Positions 17,965 through 29,274 of a stretch of DNA of 64,000 nucleotides are shown here, piece by piece. The notes under the pieces are model-generated. The model was not told the origin of the DNA, did not search any database, and was given only the letters and a program-made list of their open reading frames with translations. Origin of the DNA: Actinoalloteichus caeruleus DSM 43889 (GTDB lineage: Bacteria > Actinomycetota > Actinomycetes > Mycobacteriales > Pseudonocardiaceae); NCBI RefSeq assembly GCF_000429185.2, contig NZ_AUBJ02000001.1:3162001-3226000 (forward strand). Direction: 5' to 3'. The first letter of the stretch is position 1; every line of letters begins with the position of its first letter. The position numbers were made by a program, and so were the translations under genes.

Positions 17965-19263
17965 ATGTCGACGGGACTGCCCTCCGCGAGCACCGCGCTG
18001 TTCACCGACCGCTACGAGCTGACGATGCTCTCCGCGTCGCTCGGCGACGGCACCGCCGCCCGGGACTGCGTGTTCGAGGTCTTCGCCAGGAACCTCCCGC
18101 TGGGCCGGCGCTACGGCGTGGTCGCCGGACTCGGGCGCCTGGTGGAGGCGCTGCGCGACTTCCGCTTCGGCGAGCGGGAACTGGCCTGGCTGTCCGACGG
18201 TGGCGTGGTCGACGAGGCGACGCTGTCGTGGCTGGCGGACTACCGCTTCAGCGGCGAGATCGACGCCTACCCGGAGGGGGAGCTGTACTTCCCGGGTTCG
18301 CCGATCATGACGGTGCGCGCCCCCTTCGGGGAGGGGGTGCTGTTGGAGACCCTGGTGCTGTCGGTGCTCAACCACGACAGCGCGGTGGCGTCCGCGGCGG
18401 CCCGGATGGTGAGCGCCGCCAACGGGCGCCGGCTGATCGAGATGGGCTCGCGGCGCACGCACGAGGAGTCGGCCCTGGCGGCGAGCCGCGCCGCCTACCT
18501 CGCCGGCTTCCACTCGACCTCCAACCTCGAGTGCGGCCGGCGGTACGGAATACCCACGACCGGCACCTCGGCGCACGCGTTCACCCTGCTGCACGACGAC
18601 GAGGCGACGGCGTTCCGTTCCCAGCTCGCCGTGCTCGGCACCGGCACCACCCTGTTGGTCGACACCTACGACATCGCCCGGGGCATCGAGACCGCCGTGG
18701 CGGTCGCCGGACCGGAGCTCGGCGCGATCCGCATCGACTCGGGAGACGTCGGAGTACTGGCCAGGCAGGCCAGGGACCAGCTCGACCGGTTGGGCGCCAC
18801 CGGCACCAAGATCGTGGTGTCCGGGGACCTCGACGAGTACTCCATCGCCGCGCTGCGCGCGGAGCCGGTGGACGCCTACGGGGTCGGGACCTCCGTGGTG
18901 ACCGGATCCGGTGCGCCGGCGGCCGGCATGGTCTACAAGCTGGTGGAGGTGGAGGGCAGGCCGGTGGAGAAGAGGAGCGCGCACAAGACCTCGCGGGGCG
19001 GGGGGAAGGCGGCGCTGCGCCGGCACCGGCCGACCGGGACCGCCACCGAGGAGGTCGTGTTCCCCACCGCCGGGCCGGTACCGGAACTCGGCCCGCACGA
19101 CCGGTTGCTCCAACGGCCGGTGTGGCGGGACGGCGGCCCCGTGGCGGACGCGCCCACGCTGGAGGACGGTCGGGAACGGCTGCGCAGGGCGTTGGTGAGC
19201 GTCCCGTGGGAGGGACTGACCCTCTCCCGGGGAGAGCCGGCCATCCCGACGGTCTTCGCCTGA
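17965..19263 (+). CDS. pncB: nicotinate phosphoribosyltransferase
   Basis: 432 residues. It converts nicotinate and PRPP to nicotinate mononucleotide in NAD salvage (known). LFTDRYELTMLSASLGDG at the N-terminus is canonical. FHSTSNLECGRRYGIPTTGT and SAHAFTLLHDDE include the histidine that is phosphorylated in the family. DVGVLARQARDQLDR and a GTSVVTGSGAPAAGMVYKLV phosphate loop follow. KRSAHKTSRGGGK near the C-terminus is typical of the short actinobacterial form. It lies immediately upstream of pncA, so the two make one salvage unit. Confidence 0.96.
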   Translation: MSTGLPSASTALFTDRYELTMLSASLGDGTAARDCVFEVFARNLPLGRRYGVVAGLGRLVEALRDFRFGERELAWLSDGGVVDEATLSWLADYRFSGEIDAYPEGELYFPGSPIMTVRAPFGEGVLLETLVLSVLNHDSAVASAAARMVSAANGRRLIEMGSRRTHEESALAASRAAYLAGFHSTSNLECGRRYGIPTTGTSAHAFTLLHDDEATAFRSQLAVLGTGTTLLVDTYDIARGIETAVAVAGPELGAIRIDSGDVGVLARQARDQLDRLGATGTKIVVSGDLDEYSIAALRAEPVDAYGVGTSVVTGSGAPAAGMVYKLVEVEGRPVEKRSAHKTSRGGGKAALRRHRPTGTATEEVVFPTAGPVPELGPHDRLLQRPVWRDGGPVADAPTLEDGRERLRRALVSVPWEGLTLSRGEPAIPTVFA

Positions 19264-19344
19264 CCGCGAACGCGCCACCGGACCGGGTGGGACACGCGGC
19301 CGGGTGGGAACCCCACAGACGGGCGAGGAGAACGAGGTGAGGAC

Positions 19345-19914
19345 ATGACCAGCGCGCTGATCGTCGTCGACGTGCAGATCGACTTCTGCGAGGGGGGAGC
19401 GCTCGCCGTCGCCGGCGGGGCCTCGGTGGCCAGGGCGGTCTCGGACCTGATCCGGGGTGGCGAGTACGACCACGTGGTCGCCACCCGGGACTACCACGTG
19501 GACCCGGGCGGCCACTTCAGCGGGGACCCCGACTTCGTCGACACCTGGCCGGTGCACTGCGTGGCGGGGACGGCCGGCGCCGCGTTCCACCCCGAACTGG
19601 ACGTGAGCCGGATCGAGGCGGTGTTCTCCAAGGGCGCCTACTCGGCCGCCTACTCGGGGTTCGAGGGCACGACCGAGCAGGGCACGCCGCTGGCGGACTG
19701 GCTGCGCGGCCACCAGGTCGACCGGGTCGACGTGGTGGGGCTGGCCACCGGCCACTGCGTCCGGGCGACCGCCCTGGACGCCGTCGCCTCGGGGTTCCCG
19801 ACCCGGGTGTTGTTGGGCCTGACCGCCGGGGTCTCCCCGGAGTCCGTCGCCCAGGCCAGGGAGGACCTTTCCACCGCCGGGGCGGAACTGGTGGGGGATC
19901 CGCTGACCGTGTGA
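19345..19914 (+). CDS. pncA: nicotinamidase
   Basis: 189 residues. It hydrolyses nicotinamide to nicotinate, feeding PncB (known); PncA homologues also activate pyrazinamide. The catalytic triad is visible: Asp in VVDVQIDFCEGG, Lys in AVFSKGAYSAAYSGF and Cys in GLATGHCVRATALDA. The metal ligands are in ATRDYHVDPGGHFS. The ATG at 19345 follows GAGGTGAGG about 3-8 nt upstream. It is 81 nt downstream of pncB and probably co-transcribed. Confidence 0.95.
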   Translation: MTSALIVVDVQIDFCEGGALAVAGGASVARAVSDLIRGGEYDHVVATRDYHVDPGGHFSGDPDFVDTWPVHCVAGTAGAAFHPELDVSRIEAVFSKGAYSAAYSGFEGTTEQGTPLADWLRGHQVDRVDVVGLATGHCVRATALDAVASGFPTRVLLGLTAGVSPESVAQAREDLSTAGAELVGDPLTV

Positions 19915-20014
19915 CTCCGCGTGAGGACCCCCGCCCCGACCTACTCGCTGGTAGGGGCGGTGAGGGAGCTCGTGCGTCTGACCACAGCACTACCGGGGGT
20001 CGAGCCGTCCCGGT

Positions 20015-20020
20015 TAGGCT
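20015..20020 (+). promoter_or_regulatory. putative -10 box upstream of bioY
   Basis: TAGGCT about 37 nt before the bioY start, leaving a short leader with AGGGAGG as ribosome binding site. No BirA-type operator is evident. Confidence 0.35.
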
Positions 20021-20056
20021 CGCGCCGACAGGCTTGTTCGTGCCAGGGAGGTTTCC

Positions 20057-20653
20057 GTGTCCGTTGCCGCTTCACCGACGACTACGCCTCGTTACCGAGT
20101 GCTCGCCGACGTCGTGCCGGGAGCACTGGCGAGGGACATCGTCCTCGTTCTCGCCGCCGCCGGTCTGGTCGGGCTGACCGCTCAGGTGGTGTTGCCGGTT
20201 CCGGGCAGCCCGGTCCCGATCACGGGCCAGACCTTCGGTGTCCTGCTGGTGGGATCCGCGCTGGGGTGGCGGCGCGCGGCGGCGGCGATGGGCGTGTACC
20301 TGGCGGTCGGCGCGATGGGCGTGCCGTGGTTCCAGGGCGGCACCGCCTACCTGACCGGTGCCACCGTCGGCTACCTGCTGGGCATGTTGCTCGCCGGCGC
20401 CCTGGTGGGGGCCCTCGCGAGCCGTGGCGGCGACCGCACCGTGCTCCGCACGGTGGGGACGATGGCCCTGGGAAACCTGGTGATCTACGCGGTCGGCGTG
20501 CCGGGGCTGATGATCGCCGGTGGTCTGAGCCTGGGTGCGGCGCTGACCGTCGGCGTGGTCCCGTTCCTGGTGGGTGACGCGCTGAAGACCGCGCTGGCCG
20601 CCGGCGTGCTGCCCGGCGCCTGGTCGTTGGTGAACCGGGGCCGCAAGTCCTGA
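20057..20653 (+). CDS. bioY: biotin transporter S-component BioY
   Basis: 198 residues with six hydrophobic helices. PITGQTFGVLLVGSALGWRR is the BioY signature, followed by YLAVGAMGVPWFQGG and GATVGYLLGM. The C-terminal PFLVGDALKTALAAGVLPG is also typical. BioY binds biotin in the membrane; it can work alone or with an ECF module (known). No EcfA or EcfT gene is adjacent. The GTG at 20057 has AGGGAGG about 6 nt upstream. A strong terminator lies 20 nt after the stop. Confidence 0.95.
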   Translation: MSVAASPTTTPRYRVLADVVPGALARDIVLVLAAAGLVGLTAQVVLPVPGSPVPITGQTFGVLLVGSALGWRRAAAAMGVYLAVGAMGVPWFQGGTAYLTGATVGYLLGMLLAGALVGALASRGGDRTVLRTVGTMALGNLVIYAVGVPGLMIAGGLSLGAALTVGVVPFLVGDALKTALAAGVLPGAWSLVNRGRKS

Positions 20654-20672
20654 CCTGGCCGCACACGGGCTT

Positions 20673-20710
20673 CCGGGGGCCGCCGTCGCGACGTCGACGG
20701 CGGCCCCCGG
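20673..20710 (+). terminator. hairpin terminator after bioY
   Basis: A perfect 15-bp stem (CCGGGGGCCGCCGTC with GACGGCGGCCCCCGG), 8-nt loop, no U-tract. Confidence 0.8.
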
Positions 20711-21165
20711 CATGTTCGGCCCACCCGGGGCCGCCCAGCACCTGGCCGACCGAGGGGCTGGGGTCCACGACTGGCCGGGAGGTCCCCACCGCTCGGATGC
20801 GGGGGACACGGACCGGCTCGCCGTCCGAGCTCGTCAGGGCGGGGTGCGGCGCGCCCCGCTCGTACCCACCGGCTCCGCGCCCCCGACCGCCGGGCCGGAG
20901 GTGGGCCGACTGGGCGGGCCACCCGGCCCCTCGCCCACCGCGCGGCGGACCCCCGGCTCAGCCCGAGGGCACCTCGAAGCACGCCGCCCCGGCCCCCCGG
21001 AGTCGCCCCACCGCACACACACCGGAACACGAGCCCGAACGCGGGCATGACCGCGCCCCCGATCCGCCCGGTCGCGGCGCGGCCCGGCGGGACGCGCGGG
21101 GTGGACGGCGCGGTTCGGGGACACTCCGACCGGGCTGACGGCACCACCGGGTAGCGTCTCCCGCT
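20711..21165. other. gene-free region bioY/dinG
   Basis: About 455 bases with no supported gene. The last 20 bases contain the presumed dinG -10. Confidence 0.35.
21152..21157 (+). promoter_or_regulatory. putative -10 box of dinG (leaderless)
   Basis: TAGCGT, then 8 nt, then the GTG of dinG; no ribosome binding site. Confidence 0.45.
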
Positions 21166-23298
21166 GTGTCCGACGCGCCCGCCAGCATGACCTCGGCCGG
21201 GGAGGCCGGCACCGCCACCCTCGACGATCCGGAGCGGGAGCCAACCCCCCGGTCCTCCGACGACGGCGGGCTCCCACCCGTCGACCAGCTGCTCACGGCG
21301 GCCGTGGCCGCGCTGGGCGGTGCGCCCCGCCCCGGCCAGCAGCGGATGGCCCAGGCGGTCGCGCGGGCCGTCGACACCGGGGAACACCTGGCCGTGCAGG
21401 CGGGCACCGGGACGGGGAAGTCGCTCGCCTACCTGGTTCCCGCGCTCCGCCACGCGGTGGCGCACTCGACGACCGTGGTCGTGTCCACGGCCACCATCGC
21501 CCTGCAACGGCAGCTGGTGGACCGCGACCTGCCCCGGCTGGCGAAGGCGCTCGCCCCGCTGCTGGGCAGGGAACCGACCGTCGCGATCCTCAAGGGACGG
21601 CGGAACTACCTGTGCCTGAACCGGGTCCACGGCGACGCCCCGGACGAGCCGGAAGGCACGGCGCTCTTCGACGCCTTCGAACTGTCGGCGCTGAGCAGGC
21701 AGGTCCGCCGACTCCACGAGTGGTCGTCGGACACGGAGACCGGGGACCGCGACGAACTGGTCCCCGGCGTTCCCGAGCAGGCGTGGCGCCAGGTGTCGGT
21801 GACCGCCAAGGAGTGCCTGGGCATGTCGAAGTGCCCGGTGGGGTCGGACTGCTTCGCCGAACGCGCCCGCGCCGAGGCCTCCCGCGCCGACATCGTCGTG
21901 ACCAACCACGCCCTCCTGGCGATCGACGCGATGGGAGACGCCCCCGTCCTCCCCGAACACGAGGTCGTGATCGTCGACGAGGCGCACGACCTGGTGGACC
22001 GGGTGACCTCCGTGGCCACCGTGCAACTGACGGCCGCCGAGATCGCCACCGCCGTCCGGCGGTGCGGCCGGCTGATCCCCGAGGACATCGCGGATCGGCT
22101 CGCCGAAGCCGGTGACGGCCTGGCGCTCACCTTCGAGGACCTCTCCCCCGGCGAGCTGTTGGCGTTGCCGCCCGCGTTGGGCGGGGCCGTCGCGGCGGTC
22201 CGCGACGCCGCGCACGCCTGCCTGTCCGCGTTCGGTCCGAACCGCCGGGAGGACGCCGAGGCCAGCGCGGCCAGGAAGATGGCGGTGTCCGGTCTCGACG
22301 AGCTCCACGACACGGCCGTCCGGCTGCTCGACGCCTTCGAACCCGAACTCACCGAACGACGGGACGTGGTCTGGCTGACGCGTCCGTGGGGCGACGGCCC
22401 GGCCACCCCACCCGCGCTGCGGGTCGCTCCGATCGGGGTCGGCGGTCTGCTGCGGGAGAAGCTGTTCGGCCCCCGCACGGTGGTCCTGACCTCCGCGACC
22501 CTGACGCTGGGCGGGTCCTTCGACACCCTGGGCCGGCAGTGGGGGCTCCCCGCCGGGCCGCGCCCGTCCGCCTCGGTGGACGGCGTGGCCACCGAGGAGG
22601 AACCACCCCGGTCCGACGGGCCGGCGTGGAGCGGCCTCGACGTCGGGTCGCCCTTCGACCACCCCCGCAGCGGCATCCTCTACGTCGCCAGGCACCTCCC
22701 CAAGCCAGGCCGGGACGGGCTGCCCCCGGAGTACCTGGACGAGCTGGCCGAACTCGTCACCGCCGCCGGCGGCCGCACCCTGGGCCTGTTCTCCTCCACC
22801 CGGGCGGCGAAGCAGGCCGCCGAGGTGTTGCGGGAACGGGTCGACGTCCCACTGCTGTGCCAGGGCGACGACAGCACACCCCTGCTCGTCCGCGAGTTCA
22901 GCGAGGACCCCGCCGCCTGCCTGTTCGGCACGCTCTCGCTGTGGCAGGGGGTGGACGTGCCGGGGCCGTCCCTGCAACTCGTGGTCATGGACCGCATCCC
23001 GTTCCCCCGTCCGGACGACCCGTTGGCCACGGCACGGCAGCGCGCGGTGGCGGCCAGGGGCGGGAACGGGTTCCTCTCCGTCGCGGGTACCCACGCCGCG
23101 CTGCTGCTCGCCCAGGGAGCCGGCCGGTTGCTGCGGTCCGTGCACGACCGGGGCGTGGTCGCGGTCCTGGACCCCCGGCTGATGACGGCCGGCTACGGGG
23201 GATTCCTGCGGGCGTCCCTGCCACCGTTCTGGCCCACCACCGACCCCGGGGTGGTGCGGGGCGCCCTGGAGCGGCTGCGCCGGGCCGCCGAGGACTGA
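21166..23298 (+). CDS. dinG: ATP-dependent DNA helicase, DinG/XPD family
   Basis: 710 residues of superfamily 2. Walker A is AGTGTGKSLAYLVP. The DEAH box reads IVDEAHDL. The iron-sulfur cysteines are in KECLGMSKCPVGSDCF with an earlier Cys in RRNYLCLNR. The helicase C-terminal motifs TLSLWQGVDVPGPSL and AQGAGRLLRSVHDRG are present. DinG unwinds forked DNA, R-loops and damage intermediates 5' to 3' (known). The N-terminal 30 residues are low-complexity. The GTG at 21166 is leaderless-type. Confidence 0.94.
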   Translation: MSDAPASMTSAGEAGTATLDDPEREPTPRSSDDGGLPPVDQLLTAAVAALGGAPRPGQQRMAQAVARAVDTGEHLAVQAGTGTGKSLAYLVPALRHAVAHSTTVVVSTATIALQRQLVDRDLPRLAKALAPLLGREPTVAILKGRRNYLCLNRVHGDAPDEPEGTALFDAFELSALSRQVRRLHEWSSDTETGDRDELVPGVPEQAWRQVSVTAKECLGMSKCPVGSDCFAERARAEASRADIVVTNHALLAIDAMGDAPVLPEHEVVIVDEAHDLVDRVTSVATVQLTAAEIATAVRRCGRLIPEDIADRLAEAGDGLALTFEDLSPGELLALPPALGGAVAAVRDAAHACLSAFGPNRREDAEASAARKMAVSGLDELHDTAVRLLDAFEPELTERRDVVWLTRPWGDGPATPPALRVAPIGVGGLLREKLFGPRTVVLTSATLTLGGSFDTLGRQWGLPAGPRPSASVDGVATEEEPPRSDGPAWSGLDVGSPFDHPRSGILYVARHLPKPGRDGLPPEYLDELAELVTAAGGRTLGLFSSTRAAKQAAEVLRERVDVPLLCQGDDSTPLLVREFSEDPAACLFGTLSLWQGVDVPGPSLQLVVMDRIPFPRPDDPLATARQRAVAARGGNGFLSVAGTHAALLLAQGAGRLLRSVHDRGVVAVLDPRLMTAGYGGFLRASLPPFWPTTDPGVVRGALERLRRAAED

Positions 23299-23360
23299 CA
23301 CCGCGGCGACGTCACCGGACCGCCTCCGGCGGCCGGGTACGGCGCCCGGCCCGGGCCGCG

Positions 23361-24385
23361 TCAACCGGGGAGGGTTTCCGGGCGGTGGGCTCCGAAGATC
23401 TCCGCGAGCAGCTGGTCCGAGCGCCGCAGGGCGTCCCGGTCGTAGGTGCTGGTCGAGGCGAGCAGCTCGTCCGCCCCCGTCACCGCCAGCAGCCGGCCGA
23501 GGTGCTCGGCCACCTCGGTCCGGTCGCCGTGGATCGCCCCGGAGCGGGTCTCCTCCAGGTAGCGGCGTTCACGGTCGGTCAGGTCGCGGGCCTGGACGTC
23601 GGACACCGGTTCCAGCGGTGGGAACTCGCCACGCGTCCGGGCGGCCGCCATCGCCCACGCCTCCGGCAGCAGCAGGTCGGCGGCCTCCGCCGCCGAGTCG
23701 GCGACCATGACGTCCAGGGACACCACGACGTGGGGCCGGGGCTGGCTCGGGGACGGCCGGAACGCTTCCCGGTAGCCGTCCAGGACCGCTCGGGTCCGGC
23801 CCGGGTCGCGGTCGATGTCCAGCAGTGGCCCGGCGACCACCACGGGCAGGCCCGCCTCGGCCGCCAGCCCCACCCCGCCGCCGCCGGTGAGCACGAAGAG
23901 CGGCACGGTTTCCTCGGGCGCCGGCCGCAGCGTCACCGCGCCCGTCCCGGACAGGTAACCGGCGAGTTCCGCCACGTCGTCGGCGAAGGTGTCGGGGGCG
24001 TCCCTGTCCCGCCGCAGGGCCCGCCGGACGGGAGGCGTGAAACCCAGCGAGCGCCCGAGCCCGAGGTCCACCCGGCCCGGGTACAACGCGGAGAGCGTGG
24101 AGAACTGCTCGGCCACCACCAGCGGTGGGTGGTTGGGCAGCATCACCCCACCCGCGCCGACCCGGATACGCGAGGTCCTGGCCGCCACCGCACCGACCAG
24201 CACGGCCGGGCTCGCCCCGCCACCCCGGGCACGGCGTGGTGTTCGGCCACCCAGAAGCGGTGGTACCCGAACCGCTCCGCCCAGTTCGCGCGCTCCACGG
24301 TGTTCCACACCGCCCGCGAGTCGGGCGAGCCCGCGCGCGTGCGGGAGCGGTCCAGCAGGGACAGCCTCACCGTGTCGAACCCCAT
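23361..24385 (-). pseudogene. LLM-class flavin-dependent oxidoreductase, frameshifted
   Basis: Two reading frames together make one luciferase-like monooxygenase of about 340 residues. Residues from the ATG at 24385 read MGFDTVRLSLLDRSR, then WAERFGYHRFWVAEHHAVPG. Then the frame shifts near 24213-24222 and continues ASPAVLVGAVAARTSRIRVG, GGVMLPNHPPLVVAEQFSTL and GRVDLGLGRSLG. The polarity is one missing base, next to a CCCC run. The rest is intact to the stop at 23361, so a sequencing error is as likely as a true mutation. Such enzymes oxidise diverse substrates with F420 or FMN; the substrate is unknown. Convergent with dinG. Confidence 0.85.
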
Positions 24386-24440
24386 ACCGGGTACAACCCG
24401 GGGCGCCGGTGATTCCTGCCGGGTGCTCGTGTCGCCTGGG

Positions 24441-24647
24441 TCACGTCGAGAGCGGGGAGCGCTCGGCTCGTGGCATCCGGGCTACCCGGCCACGGATGGC
24501 GTCGATCCTGGCTGCCATGCTCTCGGCGCTCTCCGGGTCGATCGAGACCCTCCCGGCGGCGGCCTCGGCCCTGAAACGGGCGATGCCGCCCACCATCCTG
24601 CCGGTCGCGGCGTCACCGGCGCCGGCTCCACCCGTCTCGACGTGCAC
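24441..24647 (-). CDS. small protein, unknown
   Basis: 68 residues from a GTG at 24647: VHVETGG, a glycine/alanine linker, then two helical stretches, MVGGIARFRAEAAAGRVSID and PESAESMAARIDAIRGRVARM. Third codon positions are strongly GC from this GTG on but not upstream, which supports the start. The helix-turn-helix hairpin with a D-P-E-x-A turn recalls small ESX/WXG-type proteins, but there is no WxG motif and no secretion genes nearby. The function is unknown. It lies between the LLM gene and the Pth2-like gene on the same strand. Confidence 0.5.
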   Translation of the reverse strand: MHVETGGAGAGDAATGRMVGGIARFRAEAAAGRVSIDPESAESMAARIDAIRGRVARMPRAERSPLST

Positions 24648-24787
24648 GGCGAACCGCCCCCTCCTCAGCACGGTTCGGACCCGATCAACCCAGCATGCCG
24701 GCAGGCTCTCCGCCCCGGATTCCCACCGGCGAGGACCTGCCGGCTCCGGGGCTGGCCGAGCCGGCACCTCGGCCGGACGGCACCGGG

Positions 24788-25561
24788 TCACCGCCACTCG
24801 GCGATGACGGTGACCGTGCCCGGCGCGATCTCGGTGAACCCGGCGTCCCGGACCGCCACGACCCCCCGGTCGCGCCAGGCCGACGCCGGGTCCGCGCCCG
24901 GTGACACCCGTCGCCAGGTCGCGTGGTCGGCCTGGCGCACCGCGCAGCGGAAGTCCCGGTCCGCCCATTCCCGCAGCCGGGTCGCCCCGCCCGTGTCCTG
25001 CTCGGTCAGTGCCGCCAGCAGCATGGAGGCGTGGCCCACCTGGGCCGCCGCCTTGCCGGCCGTCATCGTCGTCTCCGGCGTCAGCCAGAGCACCGGGACT
25101 CCGGGTTCCGGCGGGCCGGGTTCGTCGACCGGCACCTCGCTCCCGGAGATCTGGAGGCGGGTCAGTTCCCGTGGCATGTCCGCGACCCGGCTCGGCAGCA
25201 GCGCCCTCGCCGACCCGGTGGGCAGTTCCACCGTGTGCCCCGGGAGCTGCTGGACCGCCTGCCAGTGCGCCCCCCTCGCCCGGCGGGACACCTTCCTGAT
25301 GCGCCCCGACACCCAGGTGGCGACCGCCTCGTGCCACTCCCCGCCCGGCGCGGCGCGATCGTCCAGGGTGACGGCGAGGGCAGCCGAGGCGGCCGCCTCC
25401 AGCAGCGCGGTGCGCGTCGGGGGGTCGCCGCGTTCGATGCGCAGCACCACCGGCATCAGGACGACCCGATCGGGGTCCTCCTCCGTGGTGTCTCCGGTCG
25501 ACTCGGCCGGCAGGCCGAGCCAGTGCGCGTACCTGGCGGCCAGGGGTGCGAGGACGGACAT
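24788..25561 (-). CDS. Pth2-like peptidyl-tRNA hydrolase family protein
   Basis: 257 residues, about twice the length of archaeal Pth2. The C-terminal half carries LTPETTMTAGKAAAQVGHAS, like the Pth2 GKxAAQxxHA element with its catalytic Lys and His. Near the end are CAVRQADHATWRRV and GFTEIAPGTVTVIAEW, also in line with the fold. The N-terminal 130 residues (PLAARYAHWLGLP, then VVLMPVVLRIERGD) form an extra helical domain of unknown role. Pth2 recycles stalled peptidyl-tRNA (known); activity here is inferred only. The start at the ATG at 25561 is uncertain; a GTG at 25582 is in frame. Confidence 0.75.
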   Translation of the reverse strand: MSVLAPLAARYAHWLGLPAESTGDTTEEDPDRVVLMPVVLRIERGDPPTRTALLEAAASAALAVTLDDRAAPGGEWHEAVATWVSGRIRKVSRRARGAHWQAVQQLPGHTVELPTGSARALLPSRVADMPRELTRLQISGSEVPVDEPGPPEPGVPVLWLTPETTMTAGKAAAQVGHASMLLAALTEQDTGGATRLREWADRDFRCAVRQADHATWRRVSPGADPASAWRDRGVVAVRDAGFTEIAPGTVTVIAEWR

Positions 25562-25729
25562 GCCCCAATCCTGCCAACTCACGCCACGTCACCGGTCAGG
25601 CGCGTCCGCTCCTCGGCCTAGGGACGCCCGTACCCGGTGCGGCTTGGCGCGGCTGGCAGTAGCGACCCGGCGGGCGGGCCGGCTGGCACCGCCCCCCGGT
25701 CGCACGTCCTCGCGGCGGGCCCGGCCGGC

Positions 25730-27133
<1,404 letters not shown>

Positions 27134-28912
27134 TCACTTCTCGCGGGGGTCCTCCGACCGCTCCTCCGGCGGGACCACCTTGTTGGCGGTCCGCTCGGAC
27201 GGCGCCGCCGGGCCGTCCTCGTGGCGCCCGTGCCTGCCGCCGGTGTGCGCCTCCAACCGCATCCGCTCCAACATGTGCGGGTAGTGCAGCTCGAAGGCGG
27301 GCCGCTCGGAGCGGATCCTGGGCAGCTCGGTGAAGTTGTGCCGGGGCGGCGGGCAGCTGGTGGCCCACTCCAGGGAGTTCCCGTAGCCCCACGGGTCGTC
27401 CACGGTCACCCGCTCGCCGTACCGGTAGCTCTTGAAGACGTTCCAGATGAACGGCAGCGTCGAGGCACCGAGGATGAACGCCGCGATCGTCGAGATCACG
27501 TTGAGCGTGGTGAACCCGTCGGTCGGCAGGTAGTCGGCGTAGCGGCGGGGCATGCCCTCGTTGCCCAGCCAGTGCTGCACCAGGAAGGTGCCGTGGAAGC
27601 CGATGAACGTCGTCCAGAAGTGGAACTTCGCCAACCGCTCGTCCATCATCCGGCCCGTCATCTTCGGGAACCAGAAGTAGATGCCGGCGAACACGGCGAA
27701 GACGATGGTGCCGTAGAGCACGTAGTGGAAGTGCGCCACCACGAAGTAGCTGTCCGACACGTGGAAGTCGATCGGCGGGGAGGCCAGCAGCACGCCGGAC
27801 AGACCACCGAAGAGGAAGGTCACCAGGAAGCCGACGCTGAACAGCATCGGGGACTCGAAGGTGAGTTGGCCCTTCCACATGGTGCCGATCCAGTTGAAGA
27901 ACTTCACACCTGTCGGTACCGCGATGAGGAACGTCGTGAAGGCGAAGAAGGGCAGCAGCACCGCGCCGGTCGCGTACATGTGGTGCGCCCACACCGTCAC
28001 CGACAGCGCCGCGATGCCCAGGGTCGCGAAGACCAGGCCCTTGTAACCGAACAGCGGCTTGCGGCTGAAGACCGGGAAGATCTCACTGACGATGCCGAAG
28101 AACGGCAGGGCGACGATGTAGACCTCGGGGTGGCCGAAGAACCAGAACAGGTGCTGCCACAGGATCACGCCGCCGTTGGCGGGGTCGAAGACGTGCGCGC
28201 CGAGGTGCCGGTCCGCCATCAGGCCGAACAGCGCGGCCGTCAGGATCGGGAACGCCATCAGCACCAGCAGGCTGGTGACCAGGATGTTCCACGTGAAGAT
28301 CGGCATTCGGAACATCGTCATGCCCGGCGCCCGCAGGCACACGATCGTCGTGATCATGTTGACCGCGCCGAGGATGGTGCCCAGACCGCTGACCAGCAGA
28401 CCCGCGATCCACAGGTCGGCGCCGAGGCCCGGGGAGTGGATGGCGTTGGACAGCGGGGTGTAGGCGAACCAGCCGAAGTCGGCCGCGCCACCCGGCGTCA
28501 GGAAGCCCGCGACGACGGTGAGACCGCCGAACAGGTAGAGCCAGTAGGACAGCGAGTTCAACCGGGGGAACGCGACGTCCGGCGAGCCGATCTGGATCGG
28601 CATCAGGTAGTTGGCGAAGCCGAACAGCACGGGTGTCGCGAACAGCAGCAGCATGACGGTGCCGTGCATCGTGAACAGCTGGTTGTACTGCTCCTGGGAC
28701 AGGTACTGCATCCCGGGCAGCGCCAGCTCGGCGCGCATCAGCATCGCCATCGCACCGCCGATCAGGAAGAACCCGAACGCGGTGACCAGGTACATGATGC
28801 CCAGCTGCTTGTGATCCGTGGTGCGCATCATCCGGAGCAGGACGGAACCTTTCGGCTCCCTCCGCGCCTTGTACGGGCGCGTGGCTATCGGCTGTGGAGC
28901 GACGGCCGTCAC
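27134..28912 (-). CDS. ctaD: cytochrome c oxidase subunit I
   Basis: 592 residues, twelve transmembrane helices. The aa3-type terminal oxidase of the respiratory chain (known). Haem and copper ligands are visible: TMHGTVMLL, the His-Tyr cross-link element [16 protein letters not shown], the CuB histidines in [12 protein letters not shown], and the haem pair in [11 protein letters not shown]. The basic C-terminal tail ends in [10 protein letters not shown]. The GTG at 28912 has AGGAGG 4-5 nt upstream; an ATG-containing extension to 28978 was not used. Subunits II and III are not in the window. Confidence 0.97.
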   Translation of the reverse strand: MTAVAPQPIATRPYKARREPKGSVLLRMMRTTDHKQLGIMYLVTAFGFFLIGGAMAMLMRAELALPGMQYLSQEQYNQLFTMHGTVMLLLFATPVLFGFANYLMPIQIGSPDVAFPRLNSLSYWLYLFGGLTVVAGFLTPGGAADFGWFAYTPLSNAIHSPGLGADLWIAGLLVSGLGTILGAVNMITTIVCLRAPGMTMFRMPIFTWNILVTSLLVLMAFPILTAALFGLMADRHLGAHVFDPANGGVILWQHLFWFFGHPEVYIVALPFFGIVSEIFPVFSRKPLFGYKGLVFATLGIAALSVTVWAHHMYATGAVLLPFFAFTTFLIAVPTGVKFFNWIGTMWKGQLTFESPMLFSVGFLVTFLFGGLSGVLLASPPIDFHVSDSYFVVAHFHYVLYGTIVFAVFAGIYFWFPKMTGRMMDERLAKFHFWTTFIGFHGTFLVQHWLGNEGMPRRYADYLPTDGFTTLNVISTIAAFILGASTLPFIWNVFKSYRYGERVTVDDPWGYGNSLEWATSCPPPRHNFTELPRIRSERPAFELHYPHMLERMRLEAHTGGRHGRHEDGPAAPSERTANKVVPPEERSEDPREK

Positions 28913-29274
28913 GGTGCCTCCTGCACTGGCATGTAGACCCTTCTCACCTGCGCGGGCGACCCACTGACGGGCGCTCACGACACCACGGATCGTAAACCGG
29001 AGCCTCGTTCACCTCTCACTTGGGCTGTAGGCGTACTAGACATCGCCAGCCGGTCGGGTACCAGAACCGCAGGTGGCGGGAGGACGTCACCGTTCCGACG
29101 GGTGAGGGACGCACCGGATGGCTCGCGGGGCGCGGTCCGTGCCCCGGAGTAGCCGTCGGCGGCGGCACCCACCACGCCGGCGCGGGCGGCGCCCGCGGTC
29201 TGGTCGTCGCCCCACGGGGTCGGGTCCGCCGCCCCTAAGGTGGGCGCAGTCAGGGCACGGGAGGTGGAGCGGCC
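28913..29274. other. divergent promoter region ctaD/pxpA
   Basis: About 360 bases without a supported gene between divergently transcribed ctaD and pxpA. The segment near 28980-29045 is lower in GC and likely contains the ctaD promoter; no -35/-10 pair can be assigned securely. Confidence 0.4.

Noticed and set aside
20485-23364. Open frame of about 960 codons antisense to bioY and dinG
   Set aside because: Shadow of dinG coding; composition lacks hydrophobic core residues.
24143-24385. Programmed ribosomal frameshifting in the LLM and other broken genes
   Set aside because: No slippery heptamer with a downstream structure is seen at these sites, and none of the families is known to use it.
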